A DNA stretch of 64,000 nucleotides from an uncultured Candidatus Melainabacteria bacterium (lineage in GTDB: Bacteria > Cyanobacteriota > Vampirovibrionia > Gastranaerophilales > Gastranaerophilaceae): the NCBI GenBank assembly GCA_934700385.1, contig CAKUXO010000007.1, forward strand, positions 1-64,000, given 5' to 3'. Shown piece after piece: positions 22,991 to 31,672 of the stretch; position 1 is the stretch's first letter, and every line of letters starts with the position of its first letter. A program made the position numbers and the translations under genes. The notes under the pieces are model-generated. The model had not been told where the DNA came from. It did not search any database and saw only the letters and a program-made list of their open reading frames with translations.

Positions 22991-25082
22991 ACTTCGTTAT
23001 TCTACAGAATTTCAATCTTCCGTCCGATATTTCGTATTCTCTTTGAGCTACTTGGTCTGATGTATTACCTTCAATTGTTCTAATCTTGCCACCGGATGTA
23101 TCTGTTACAATACCGATGTGGTCTTTAGTTCCATCTCCATCCCAATCAAATAGAACTAAGTCACCTGCCTGAGCTTGTGAAGCGTCAACAACGGCATTAG
23201 CCGATTGAGCTGTTGCATAAACATCAGGACAATATAATTTGTTATCAACGTTCTTATACCAATCTGCAACTTTATCATAATCGCCACAGTTTTCTAAGAT
23301 ATAATCAACGAAACCTGCGCACCATGGCGTTGCAGAAGTATAGCCATGAGCTTTCATGAATTCATCAGCAGAACCATCTGCTTCATTATAGCCAAGATAT
23401 TTTTTCGCAAACTCGATAATATCTTCGCTAATATCAGAATTACCATATTCTTTTTGATTTTCACGGTTTTTAGCTTCCGTTAAGGCTTTTTCATAGGTAT
23501 CAACTTCTTTTTGTGCTGCTTTTACCTCTGTTTTTGCTTTATCAGCTAATTCTGTTCTTTTTGTTTCAAAATCTTCTTTATTTTTTGTCCATTCTTCTTT
23601 TAGTTTTTCTAGTTTTTCTTTTTGGTCATCCGTTGCCTTGTCATTCAGCTGTTTTTCAAGTTCTTCCATTTCTTGATTTAGGGTTTCAAGTTCTGTTTCA
23701 AGTTCTGTTTTCTTTTCGTTATCTTCTTTAACTTTATTTTCAGCTTCAGTTTTAGATTCTTTTGCTTTTTCTTCGGTTTCTTTTGCTTTTTCAAGCTGCT
23801 CTTTAGCTGCTGAAATTTTACTATCAATTTCAGCCGTTTTTGTTAAGTCTTTACTATCACCTTTTGAGGCTTCTAGTTCACTTACTATATTTTCAAAATT
23901 TTGCCTTTGAGAAGATGCGTCAGTAACTTTTGTTTCAGCATCTGTTACAGCCTGTTCATCTGTTGCAATTTGAGCTTCTTGGGTTCTAATTGCCTGTTCT
24001 TTTGTATCAACTTCTTGTTTTTTAGCGTCGATTTCTTTTGCAAGTTTTTTATCAACTTTTTCCATTTCTTTTTGATAATCTTTATAGGAATCGTCAATTT
24101 TATCTTGCATTTTTTGAAGTTCTTCAGATTTACCTTCTAGTGCTTCATTAAGGTCTTTATTTTTAGAATCTAGTGTTTTTCTTTTTCCCTGAAGTTCAGT
24201 TTCAATTTCTTTTACTGACATATTATCAAGTGTTTTTTCATCAGTTGTTTGAGTGTTAGCCGCAGCTGTTGCGCCACTTCCACCGCTGCCAGATACTCCG
24301 CCGCCGCCACCAACACCGCCACTACCAGAGGCACCAGAAGCACCGGAAGATGAATCAGAAGATTCTGCTTTATCTTTTTCTTCTGCTTTATCTTGTTCTT
24401 CTTTTATATCTTCTGTTTTTAATTTGCCATCAGAAATATCACCAGCTGCCGTTAAAATATCATCTAGCGAAATAACTTTATCGTTTTCATCATTACCTTT
24501 TATGGTATTAAAAAACGCTTTCATTTCTTCATCATTAATTTCACCGTCGCCATCTGTATCAAGAGTTTTTGTAAATTCTTCATCTTGCATTAAAAGATTG
24601 AAAACATCTGCAACAGTATCCCCTGCAGCTTTACTTTCTTTCGTTTTTAAATCTTGCAATAAGTTTTTACCCGTTGTTGTTTGACTGGCGTCATTAAAAA
24701 CAGAGCCATCTTCAGACTTAGATGAATCAGATGACGAGTTTTCACTTTTTTCAGCGTCATTTTTCTGCTTAACTAAATCGAAAAGCGAAGTGCCATCACT
24801 TTCTTTACCTGCTTTTGCGCCACCTCTAACAAGTTTTCCATTCTTCACACTTAAGTTATCTATTTCAGAAGCGGAGATACCCTTGTTAAGGACGTCTGAT
24901 GTATCTACACCGAGCTCATTTTCAAAATACTGCTTCATCTCTTTTTTATTAGAAAAAAGACTAACGGTAGAATTTAGGTTATATTTCTTACCCGTGATTT
25001 CGCTTAGCTCTTTAAGATACTTTTTAAAACCTGAGATAATTGATAGTCCCATACGCACACCTTTTTTACTTTCTTTACTCAT
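22989..25082 (-). CDS. EF-hand / long coiled coil / CHAP-domain peptidoglycan hydrolase
   Basis: 697 residues. The N-terminal region is unknown. A complete 12-residue EF-hand loop (DTDGDGEINDEE, 175-186) is followed by a degenerate second one (DENDKVISLDD). Then a Ser/Gly-rich linker and a long Glu/Lys coiled coil (about 285-540) lead to a C-terminal CHAP domain with C588 (PWCAGF), H655 (KDHIGIV) and E671/N673 (EGNT) in catalytic positions. CHAP domains cut peptidoglycan peptides or amide bonds. There is no Sec signal peptide. The alternative start at residue 11 gives MGLSIISGF, so export may use another route, possibly the flagellar apparatus, or the protein acts on lysis. Composition is lower in Lys/Ile and richer in Ser/Asp/Glu than its neighbours. 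Confidence 0.75.
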   Translation of the reverse strand: MSKESKKGVRMGLSIISGFKKYLKELSEITGKKYNLNSTVSLFSNKKEMKQYFENELGVDTSDVLNKGISASEIDNLSVKNGKLVRGGAKAGKESDGTSLFDLVKQKNDAEKSENSSSDSSKSEDGSVFNDASQTTTGKNLLQDLKTKESKAAGDTVADVFNLLMQDEEFTKTLDTDGDGEINDEEMKAFFNTIKGNDENDKVISLDDILTAAGDISDGKLKTEDIKEEQDKAEEKDKAESSDSSSGASGASGSGGVGGGGGVSGSGGSGATAAANTQTTDEKTLDNMSVKEIETELQGKRKTLDSKNKDLNEALEGKSEELQKMQDKIDDSYKDYQKEMEKVDKKLAKEIDAKKQEVDTKEQAIRTQEAQIATDEQAVTDAETKVTDASSQRQNFENIVSELEASKGDSKDLTKTAEIDSKISAAKEQLEKAKETEEKAKESKTEAENKVKEDNEKKTELETELETLNQEMEELEKQLNDKATDDQKEKLEKLKEEWTKNKEDFETKRTELADKAKTEVKAAQKEVDTYEKALTEAKNRENQKEYGNSDISEDIIEFAKKYLGYNEADGSADEFMKAHGYTSATPWCAGFVDYILENCGDYDKVADWYKNVDNKLYCPDVYATAQSANAVVDASQAQAGDLVLFDWDGDGTKDHIGIVTDTSGGKIRTIEGNTSDQVAQREYEISDGRLKFCRITK

Positions 25083-25134
25083 GAAATCGGCATTATTTTT
25101 TAAAAGTTTAGGAAAATCGGGGATATTTTAACAT

Positions 25135-25440
25135 TTTGTTACATTTATGTTAATATTTATAGTTTTTGGGTTGTTCAAAACTATGTTCAAAAGTGTTTGA
25201 AAACTTGTTTAAAACTTTTTTGTTTTGAACAGTTTTTGACATTTTTTATATTTTTATCTTTTTTTCAACATTTCTGTTTATAACCTGTGGAAAAATTCAA
25301 CAAGTTTTCCACAAGAAAAGTTTTAACAATAGCAAGGGTTTTAGATGGTTTTCAACAAATATTTTGTCTTTATTATGATTATTAATTTCTTATATAAATA
25401 TATATTATTATATTTATATGCTGTTGAAATTCCAAAAAAC
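25135..25440. other. Putative replication origin (oriC) next to dnaN
   Basis: AT-rich 431-base gap before dnaN. Two DnaA-type boxes face each other, TGTGGAAAA (25286-25294) and TTTTCCACA (25305-25313). TTTTCCACA is the DnaA-box form described for cyanobacteria, where oriC lies beside dnaN. To the left are several variants of TGTTCAAAA (for example near 25172, 25185 and 25200, and inverted near 25222) that look like iterated sites. To the right an almost pure A/T tract (about 25390-25420) could be the unwinding element. dnaA itself lies 28 kb away. Confidence 0.5.
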
Positions 25441-25451
25441 AAATAGAAAAG

Positions 25452-25480
25452 TTTACGTGTTTTATTTTTTATACTATAAT
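25452..25480 (+). promoter_or_regulatory. Promoter of dnaN
   Basis: TTTACG at 25452-25457 and TATAAT at 25475-25480 are spaced by 17 bases. The transcript would begin about 25 bases before the GTG start. Confidence 0.6.
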
Positions 25481-25513
25481 TTTAATATATTCAAACTATA
25501 GGAGAAGCCGTCA

Positions 25514-26638
25514 GTGGAAATTATCTTAAACAAAGAAGATTTTTCAAATGGTATAAAAATAGTTGAAAAAATTGCTTCACAAAAAGCCATTCAACCAATA
25601 TTATCAAATATCTTAATTGAAACAACTTCAAATGATAGAATAAGAATGTGTACAACAGACTTAACTCTTTCAATCAATTGTAAAACTAATGCACAAGTTA
25701 TTGAACAAGGTGCTATAACATTAACTGCAAAAAAAGTTTCTGAAATCGTTTCTAAAATTTCTTCAACAGAAATTACACTTAAAACAATTGAAGATACTGA
25801 TAACGTTAAAATTAAAAGTGGCAAAACAGAATTTGATTTAATCGGTTTAGATGCTAATGATTTTCCTGATATTTTAGATGATTTATCTCAGGTTGATTTT
25901 CAAAAAATCGTTTTAGATAAAAATGAATTTTTAAAAGCAATTAAACAAGTTATTTTTGCTGTTTCTCAACAAGAAACTCAAGTTGTTCTAACAGGGGTTT
26001 GTTTCACAATTGAAAATAACACAATTGAAGTTGCAGCAACAGATGGCAATCGCCTTACAAGAGTTAGAAAAGAATTAAATGAAACTTTTGATATTCCTTT
26101 AAGTTTCATTGTTCCGGCAAAAACTTTACAAGAAGTTCAAAGAATTTCTTCACTTGTTGAAGATGAAAATATAACTTTAAAAGTTCATAAAAATAAAATC
26201 TTATTTGAATTTGAAAATTTAATTTTCCAATCAAAATTAATTGAAGGTGTTTATCCTAAATATCAACAACTAATTCCTTCTTCAAATGATAAGAAAATTG
26301 TTGTTAATAGAGCAGAATTAATTAATTCAATTGACCGTGTATCAATTATGGTTAACGAAAGAACAAACGTAATTCGTTTTGATTTTTCACAAGGTCAGCT
26401 TGAAATTATGGCAGATAGACCTGACGCAGGTCGTTCTAAAGATTATATTGACATTGAATATAATCAAGAAGATATGCTTACAGCATTTAACTATAAATAT
26501 GTTTTAGATGGCTTAAAAAACATGGATTCAAAAAACATTGTTATAGAAATTTCAGATGTTCTTGCGGCTTCAATTTTTAAACCACAAGAAGATGACAGTG
26601 ATTACATTTGTTTAATTATGCCGGTTAAGGTTCAATAG
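25514..26638 (+). CDS. dnaN: DNA polymerase III beta subunit (sliding clamp)
   Basis: 374 residues, forming the ring-shaped processivity clamp. It starts at GTG with GGAGAAG in place. Three repeated clamp domains are visible: MEIILNKEDF and KAIQPILSNILIE in domain 1, FAVSQQETQVVLTGVCF and ATDGNRL in domain 2, and the C-terminal YICLIMPVKVQ that closes the protein-binding pocket. It probably opens an operon with thrB 9 bases downstream. Adjacent putative oriC. Confidence 0.97.
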   Translation: MEIILNKEDFSNGIKIVEKIASQKAIQPILSNILIETTSNDRIRMCTTDLTLSINCKTNAQVIEQGAITLTAKKVSEIVSKISSTEITLKTIEDTDNVKIKSGKTEFDLIGLDANDFPDILDDLSQVDFQKIVLDKNEFLKAIKQVIFAVSQQETQVVLTGVCFTIENNTIEVAATDGNRLTRVRKELNETFDIPLSFIVPAKTLQEVQRISSLVEDENITLKVHKNKILFEFENLIFQSKLIEGVYPKYQQLIPSSNDKKIVVNRAELINSIDRVSIMVNERTNVIRFDFSQGQLEIMADRPDAGRSKDYIDIEYNQEDMLTAFNYKYVLDGLKNMDSKNIVIEISDVLAASIFKPQEDDSDYICLIMPVKVQ

Positions 26639-26647
26639 GGGTAAAAT

Positions 26648-27580
26648 ATGAAAGTAAGTGTTAAAACTCCTGCAACAATTGCTAATCTTGGCCCTGGGTT
26701 TGATTCTTTTGGGTTAGCTTTACCTTTATATAACGTTATTTCTGTTGAAGAAACAGTACTTCCTGGGAGTGGAATTGAAATCAACATCATCAACGAAAAA
26801 AATAACGATGAAAGCAGTCTAGAGGACGTTCCAACAGATAAAAATAACATTGTTTATAAGGCAATTGAACTTTTGTATAACTTTATCGGGCAAGTGCCTA
26901 ATGAATTAAAAATCACAATCAAAACACAAATTCCTATTTCAAGAGGGCTTGGTTCTTCTTCAAGTGTTGTTGTGGGTGGTTTAATTGCAGCAAACGAACT
27001 TCTTGGACGTCCGGCAGATGAAAAAGTTTTAATGTCTATTGCAACAGAAATTGAAGGACATCCAGATAATATCACTCCTGCTTTTAAAGGTGGAGTTAAT
27101 TTTTCATCTTGGGAAGAAGATGGAAGTGTTATTTTTAAAAGCCTACCTTGGAATGATGAATGGAAATTAATGGTTTGTATTCCAGATTATGAATTAAACA
27201 CAGAAATTTCTCGTTCTGTTTTACCAAAAGAAGTGCCTCTTAAAGACGCAGTTTATAATCTAAAAAGAAGTGCGATGTTTATCGACGCTCTTTATTCAAG
27301 TGATGAAGAACTTTTAAAATTAGCTCTAAAAGATAAACTTCATCAACCATATAGAGAAAAATTAGTCCCTGGGTTAGCGGATATAATTAACAACTTAAAA
27401 CACGTTAATGGGGTTATTGGAACGGTTTTATGTGGCGCAGGTCCATCTATTCTTATAATTTATAATGGAATAGGTGCAGGTGAAATTAAAGAAACAGTTG
27501 CAAATACTTGGAATTATTTTAATGTTAAATGTGACTTTTTAAATCTTCCAATTGAAAAACAAGGCGCTGTTATTTTATAA
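26648..27580 (+). CDS. thrB: Homoserine kinase
   Basis: GHMP-family kinase of threonine biosynthesis that phosphorylates homoserine. 310 residues. Motif 1 is TPATIANLGPGFDSFGLAL at the N-terminus. The phosphate-loop motif ISRGLGSSSSVVVGGL lies near 100. The C-terminal GTVLCGAGPSILI is motif 3. A clear GGGG ribosome-binding site precedes the ATG. Same direction as dnaN; no other threonine genes adjoin it. Confidence 0.95.
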   Translation: MKVSVKTPATIANLGPGFDSFGLALPLYNVISVEETVLPGSGIEINIINEKNNDESSLEDVPTDKNNIVYKAIELLYNFIGQVPNELKITIKTQIPISRGLGSSSSVVVGGLIAANELLGRPADEKVLMSIATEIEGHPDNITPAFKGGVNFSSWEEDGSVIFKSLPWNDEWKLMVCIPDYELNTEISRSVLPKEVPLKDAVYNLKRSAMFIDALYSSDEELLKLALKDKLHQPYREKLVPGLADIINNLKHVNGVIGTVLCGAGPSILIIYNGIGAGEIKETVANTWNYFNVKCDFLNLPIEKQGAVIL

Positions 27581-27595
27581 GAAAATGAGGAAAAA

Positions 27596-28027
27596 ATGAA
27601 AAAAATTATATTATCTTTATTTATGTTTTTATTAAGCTATTCAATTGCAAGCGCCCAAGGCGTTGGTTATGTTGATTATAGCGTTATTTATAAAGAATTA
27701 CCAATTTCAAAACAATTACAAAAACAAATTGACTTAAAAGCGCAAGCAGTAAGAGATTATAACCAAGCAACAAAAACTCAATTAAGCTCTAAAAAAACAG
27801 AAGCTGAAAAAGAACAAGTTAGAACTTCAAGAAAAGCGCAACTAATCAAACTTGAAAAAGAATACATTGAATTAAGATATAAACAAGAGGCGGTTGTTAA
27901 AGCAAAGGTTAAAACCGCAAGCGATATCGTTCTATCTCAAAAAAAATTGGATATTATTATAGATAAAAAAATGCAAGTTTCAGGCGGAGTTGATTGTACT
28001 TCTGATATTTTAAAGGCGATTAAATAA
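27596..28027 (+). CDS. OmpH/Skp-family periplasmic chaperone
   Basis: 143 residues with a signal peptide (MKKIILSLFMFLLSYSIASA, cleavage likely after ASA). The mature part is largely a charged coiled coil (about 45-110), starting with GVGYVDYSVIYKELP and ending in a small beta strand (KKLDIIIDKK). This is the Skp pattern: a trimeric chaperone that carries outer-membrane proteins through the periplasm. Its presence supports a diderm cell envelope. Ends 2 bases before mnmG. Confidence 0.8.
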   Translation: MKKIILSLFMFLLSYSIASAQGVGYVDYSVIYKELPISKQLQKQIDLKAQAVRDYNQATKTQLSSKKTEAEKEQVRTSRKAQLIKLEKEYIELRYKQEAVVKAKVKTASDIVLSQKKLDIIIDKKMQVSGGVDCTSDILKAIK

Positions 28028-28029
28028 AA

Positions 28030-29931
28030 ATGTTTAATTTTGATTGCATAGTAGTCGGCGCAGGTCATGCTGGAATTGAGGCCTCAATTAGCGCTTCAAG
28101 ACTTGGACTTAAAACACTTTTAACAACCCTAAATATAGATAACATTGGTTTAATGCCTTGTAACCCTGCTATAGGTGGACCTGCAAAATCTAATCTTGTT
28201 AGAGAAATTGACGCTCTTGGGGGTGTTATGGGTGAATTGGCAGATTTAACTTATCTTCAATTAAAAACCCTTAATTCTTCTAAAGGTCCTGCTGTTAGAG
28301 CGCTAAGAGCGCAATCAGATAAAGCATTATATAAAGCAACGGCTAGAAAATTTGTTGAAAATGAAGAAAATCTTACCTTAAAACAAATTCAAGTTGTTGA
28401 TTTAATTGTTGAAAATAACACCGTTAAAGGGGTTGTGGATGAACTTGGAATTAAATATTTTGCCCCTTGCGTTATTTTAACAACAGGTACAAGCCTTGAT
28501 GGCAGAATATATATAGGTTTAAAATCTTTTCCTATGGGACGTTTAGGGGAAAGAAGTGCGGTTGGTTTATCAGACAAATTAAAAAAACTCGGGCTTGAAG
28601 TTAGAAAATTAAAAACAGGAACTCCTGCTCGTGTGGATGGGCGCTCAATTGACTATTCAAAACTTGAATTACACCCTGGGGATGAAGTTATAAACAACAT
28701 GCCACGCTTTTTTAGCTATAAAAAAAATCGCCCCATAAGACCGCAAATTCCTTGCTATTTAACAAAAACAAATGAATTAACTCATAAAATAATTAAAGAA
28801 AATCTGCAATTCTCGCCCCTTTATCGTGGCTTAATTACAGGGCGAGGACCAAGATATTGCCCAAGTATTGAAGATAAAGTTGTTCGTTTTGCGCATAATC
28901 CATCTCATCATATTTTTATTGAGCCAGAGGGGAAAGATACTTATGAAGTTTATATTCAGGGCTTTTCAACCTCGCTACCAATTGAAGCGCAATTTCAAAT
29001 GATTCATTCTTTAGTTGGTTTAGAAAATGCAAAAATAATCAAACCTGCCTATGCTGTTGAATATGATAGCGTTTGCGCTCTTGAACTTGATAATGGCTTG
29101 ATGACTAAAAAGATTAAAGGGTTATTTTTAGCAGGTCAAATTAACGGGACATCAGGTTATGAAGAAGCAGCTGCCCAAGGGCTTATAGCAGGGATTAACG
29201 TTTCAAATTATCTTCAAAATAAACCATATATTAATGTTAACCGCTCAAATTCTTATATAGGAACCCTAATCGACGATTTAATTACAAAAGACATCGATGA
29301 ACCATATAGAATGTTGACTTCAAGAAGTGAATATAGGCTTATTTTAAGGCAAGATAACGCAGATTTAAGATTAAGTGAATTAGGTTTTGAAGCTGGGCTT
29401 GTTAAAGAAGAAGATATTTCAAGAAAAAGATTTAAAGAAAATGAAATTCAAGCTCAATATGAAAAATTGAAAGATTTTAAAATTTCAGCAACACCCAAAA
29501 ATAAAGAAATCTTAGCAAAATATAATGAAGCTCTTGAAATAGGAACAAATGCTTTTGCTTTAATTAAAAGACCAAATGTTACCTATGAAATTTTAAAAGA
29601 GCTTGGATATAATTCCAATATTAATTCTGATGATAATTATTTAATTCGTGATATTGAAGAACAAACAGACGTTTTAATTAAATATGACGGCTATATTAAA
29701 AGACAAATTGCTCAAATTGAAAATCAACAAAAAACAGAAAATTTAAAAATTCCTGATGACATTGATTATTCTTCAATTAAACAAATTTCAACCGAATCAA
29801 AAGAAAAATTGATTAAAATTCGCCCGAAAACTATCGGTCAAGCCCTTAGAATTGGGGGAGTTAAACCGGCTGATGTTTCAGTTTTAATGGTTTTAATAGA
29901 GCAACATCGAGTTAATAAAGTTTTAAATTAG
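28030..29931 (+). CDS. mnmG: tRNA uridine-5-carboxymethylaminomethyl modification enzyme MnmG (GidA)
   Basis: 633-residue FAD enzyme that acts with MnmE to modify U34 of certain tRNAs. The FAD-binding start is CIVVGAGHAGIEASISASRLG, followed by NIGLMPCNPAIGGPAKSNLVREIDALGG. LKTGTPARVD, GRGPRYCPSIEDKV and LFLAGQINGTSGYEEAAAQG are all conserved landmarks. The C-terminal helical domain (GGVKPADVSVLMV) is complete. It overlaps the convergent gtrA-like gene by 4 bases (TTAG). Confidence 0.97.
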   Translation: MFNFDCIVVGAGHAGIEASISASRLGLKTLLTTLNIDNIGLMPCNPAIGGPAKSNLVREIDALGGVMGELADLTYLQLKTLNSSKGPAVRALRAQSDKALYKATARKFVENEENLTLKQIQVVDLIVENNTVKGVVDELGIKYFAPCVILTTGTSLDGRIYIGLKSFPMGRLGERSAVGLSDKLKKLGLEVRKLKTGTPARVDGRSIDYSKLELHPGDEVINNMPRFFSYKKNRPIRPQIPCYLTKTNELTHKIIKENLQFSPLYRGLITGRGPRYCPSIEDKVVRFAHNPSHHIFIEPEGKDTYEVYIQGFSTSLPIEAQFQMIHSLVGLENAKIIKPAYAVEYDSVCALELDNGLMTKKIKGLFLAGQINGTSGYEEAAAQGLIAGINVSNYLQNKPYINVNRSNSYIGTLIDDLITKDIDEPYRMLTSRSEYRLILRQDNADLRLSELGFEAGLVKEEDISRKRFKENEIQAQYEKLKDFKISATPKNKEILAKYNEALEIGTNAFALIKRPNVTYEILKELGYNSNINSDDNYLIRDIEEQTDVLIKYDGYIKRQIAQIENQQKTENLKIPDDIDYSSIKQISTESKEKLIKIRPKTIGQALRIGGVKPADVSVLMVLIEQHRVNKVLN

Positions 29932-30404
29932 TTTTTGAAAACGAAAAATTTTAAAATAACAAAAGATAACATCGCAACAGGTAAAACCAAAATCGCTTGC
30001 GAGATATAATCATTTAAATATTTTGTTAAAAAGTTCAAACAAACACTGTTAACAAAAAATGTGAAAACATAGCATAAAATAAATTTAAAAAGAAGCCCGT
30101 TATCTTTATTTTTAAAGACAATCGAACCGGTTGTTTTAAAGTTCCATAAAATCCCTAGAATATATTGGCAAAATAAAGCAATATTAGGAATTAAGCCGAT
30201 TGTAACAAAAAAGGCATAAAGAATATAGCTTACAATTGTATTCATAAAACCAACAAAAAGGAACTTAAAGAATTTCTCATCAATTCTTTTAAAAGCGCCC
30301 CAAAGGAATTTTTTATGAAGATAATGAAAGCAAAAAGAAAGCACAGTTCTAAACTGTTTATAAACTGTGCTTTCAAATATTTTGTTTTTAAAATTAGCCA
30401 ACAT
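29928..30404 (-). CDS. GtrA-like membrane protein
   Basis: 158 residues from the ATG at 30404, which overlaps the end of rplA by 11 bases. Four transmembrane helices match the GtrA/DPMS family: [18 protein letters not shown], a middle segment with [13 protein letters not shown], and the C-terminal [11 protein letters not shown]. Such proteins are thought to help flip polyprenyl-phosphate sugars. The first about 35 codons contain a strong terminator-like hairpin (30337-30374), so either only read-through message encodes it or the start is further downstream (for example MNTIVSY). Confidence 0.75.
   Translation of the reverse strand: MLANFKNKIFESTVYKQFRTVLSFCFHYLHKKFLWGAFKRIDEKFFKFLFVGFMNTIVSYILYAFFVTIGLIPNIALFCQYILGILWNFKTTGSIVFKNKDNGLLFKFILCYVFTFFVNSVCLNFLTKYLNDYISQAILVLPVAMLSFVILKFFVFKN
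30331..30374 (-). terminator. Terminator of the rplK-rplA unit, inside the gtrA-like coding start
   Basis: On the minus strand GAAAGCACAGTT (30374-30363) pairs perfectly with AACTGTGCTTTC (30348-30337) around a 14-base loop, then TTTTTG follows. It starts 20 bases after the rplA stop. Confidence 0.7.
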
Positions 30405-31119
30405 ATTCTTTAACTTCAGCAGGTGTATTTTTAGCATCTAATTTGATACCAGGGCCCATTGTAGTTGAAAGATAGATTGATTTTAAATAAGTACCTTTTG
30501 CAGTTGAAGGTTTAGCTTTAATAACTGCATCTGCTAAAGTTACGAAGTTTTTCATTAAATCTTCAGTTGTGAATTTCATTTTGCCTAGAGGTACGTGAAT
30601 CATACCTTGTTTATCAGCACGGAATTCAACTTTACCAGCTTTAGCGTCTTTAACTGCTTTAGCAACATCAACTGTAACTGTACCTGTTTTTGGGTTTGGC
30701 ATTAAGCCTTTAGGACCTAAAACCCTACCTAATTTACCTAATTTAGGCATCATATCAGGCGTTGCAATTAATGTATCAAATTCAAACCAACCGTCTGAAA
30801 TTTTGTCGATAATTTCTTCGCTACCTGCTTCATTAGCGCCTGCTTCTTTAGCAGCAGCAACAAGGTCAGCTTTTGCGATAACGCAAACTCTAACTTCTTT
30901 ACCTAAACCAGCAGGTAAAACGGTTGTTGATCTAATTTGTTGGTCAGCGTGTTTTACATCAATACCTAAACGCATGTGGCATTCAAGTGTTTCATCAAAT
31001 TTTGATGTTGCGCTTGCAACTTCTTGAAGTTTTTTAATTGCTTCAAGAGCAGTTGAAGGTTGAGCAAAATCTGCTAACAATTCTTGTATTTTCTTTTGTT
31101 TTTTGGTTAATTTAGCCAT
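30394..31119 (-). CDS. rplA: Ribosomal protein L1
   Basis: 241 residues of large-subunit protein L1, which binds the 23S stalk and can repress its own message. Landmarks are [49 protein letters not shown] and the C-terminal [18 protein letters not shown]. Preceded by a good AGGAG site. Follows rplK; rplJ and rplL, which normally come next, are absent. Confidence 0.97.
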   Translation of the reverse strand: MAKLTKKQKKIQELLADFAQPSTALEAIKKLQEVASATSKFDETLECHMRLGIDVKHADQQIRSTTVLPAGLGKEVRVCVIAKADLVAAAKEAGANEAGSEEIIDKISDGWFEFDTLIATPDMMPKLGKLGRVLGPKGLMPNPKTGTVTVDVAKAVKDAKAGKVEFRADKQGMIHVPLGKMKFTTEDLMKNFVTLADAVIKAKPSTAKGTYLKSIYLSTTMGPGIKLDAKNTPAEVKEYVG

Positions 31120-31148
31120 TTAATTTTTTCTCCTATGTGGTGTCTAGC

Positions 31149-31164
31149 GGTAGATTTAACTACC
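31149..31164 (-). promoter_or_regulatory. Small hairpin in the rplK-rplA gap
   Basis: GGTAG-6 bases-CTACC forms a 5-bp stem 30 bases before rplA. It may belong to L1 control of the operon or may simply be spacer. Confidence 0.3.
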
Positions 31165-31181
31165 TCCCATAATTTAATAAC

Positions 31182-31619
31182 TTATTGAGCAACTGTAACG
31201 CCCATCGCTCTTGCAGTACCTTTAATCATTTCTACTGCTGCTTCAAGGGTTGTTGCATTTAAGTCATTCATTTTAATTTTTGCGATTTTTTCAAGTTGTT
31301 CTTGAGTAATTTGCGCAACTTTTGTTTTATTTGGAACTGCTGAACCTTTTGGTAGGTTTAGTTCTTTTTTAATTAAAACAGCAGCCGGAGGTGATTTGAT
31401 AACGAAATCAAAGCTTCTGTCTTCATAAACATCAATAACAACAGGGATAATGTAACCTGCTTGAGATGCAGTTCTTTCATTGAACTGTTTGCAGAAATCC
31501 ATGATGTTAACACCTTTTTGACCTAAAGCAGGACCAACTGGAGGTGATGGATTTGCTTTTCCGGCTTCAATTTGTAATTTAATTTTACCGGTAATTTTTT
31601 TGTTTGATTTTGGTGCCAT
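31182..31619 (-). CDS. rplK: Ribosomal protein L11
   Basis: 145-residue L11 of the GTPase-associated centre. The N-terminal domain has [20 protein letters not shown] with the prolines that thiostrepton contacts, then [12 protein letters not shown]. The C-terminal RNA-binding domain ends in [10 protein letters not shown]. Start at 31619 with AAAGGAG upstream. Confidence 0.97.
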   Translation of the reverse strand: MAPKSNKKITGKIKLQIEAGKANPSPPVGPALGQKGVNIMDFCKQFNERTASQAGYIIPVVIDVYEDRSFDFVIKSPPAAVLIKKELNLPKGSAVPNKTKVAQITQEQLEKIAKIKMNDLNATTLEAAVEMIKGTARAMGVTVAQ

Positions 31620-31633
31620 TTTTTTCTCCTTTC

Positions 31634-31668
31634 GTGGTAATTACGGATTTAAAATCCTTCCACCAGCA
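31634..31668 (-). promoter_or_regulatory. Possible L1-binding leader before rplK
   Basis: The minus strand reads GTGGAAGGATTTTAAATCC... then ACCAC. GGATTT pairs with AAATCC inside an outer GTGG/CCAC pairing separated by an asymmetric loop. L1 represses its operon by binding a 23S-like structure just before rplK, so position and shape fit, but the consensus was not checked. Confidence 0.35.
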
Positions 31669-31672
31669 CAAT

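Noticed and set aside
24253..24684. 143-codon frame opposite the CHAP hydrolase gene
   Set aside because: It is the mirror of Ser/Glu/Gly-rich coding and gives a low-complexity Ser/Pro/Leu peptide; the minus-strand frame has a recognisable CHAP domain.
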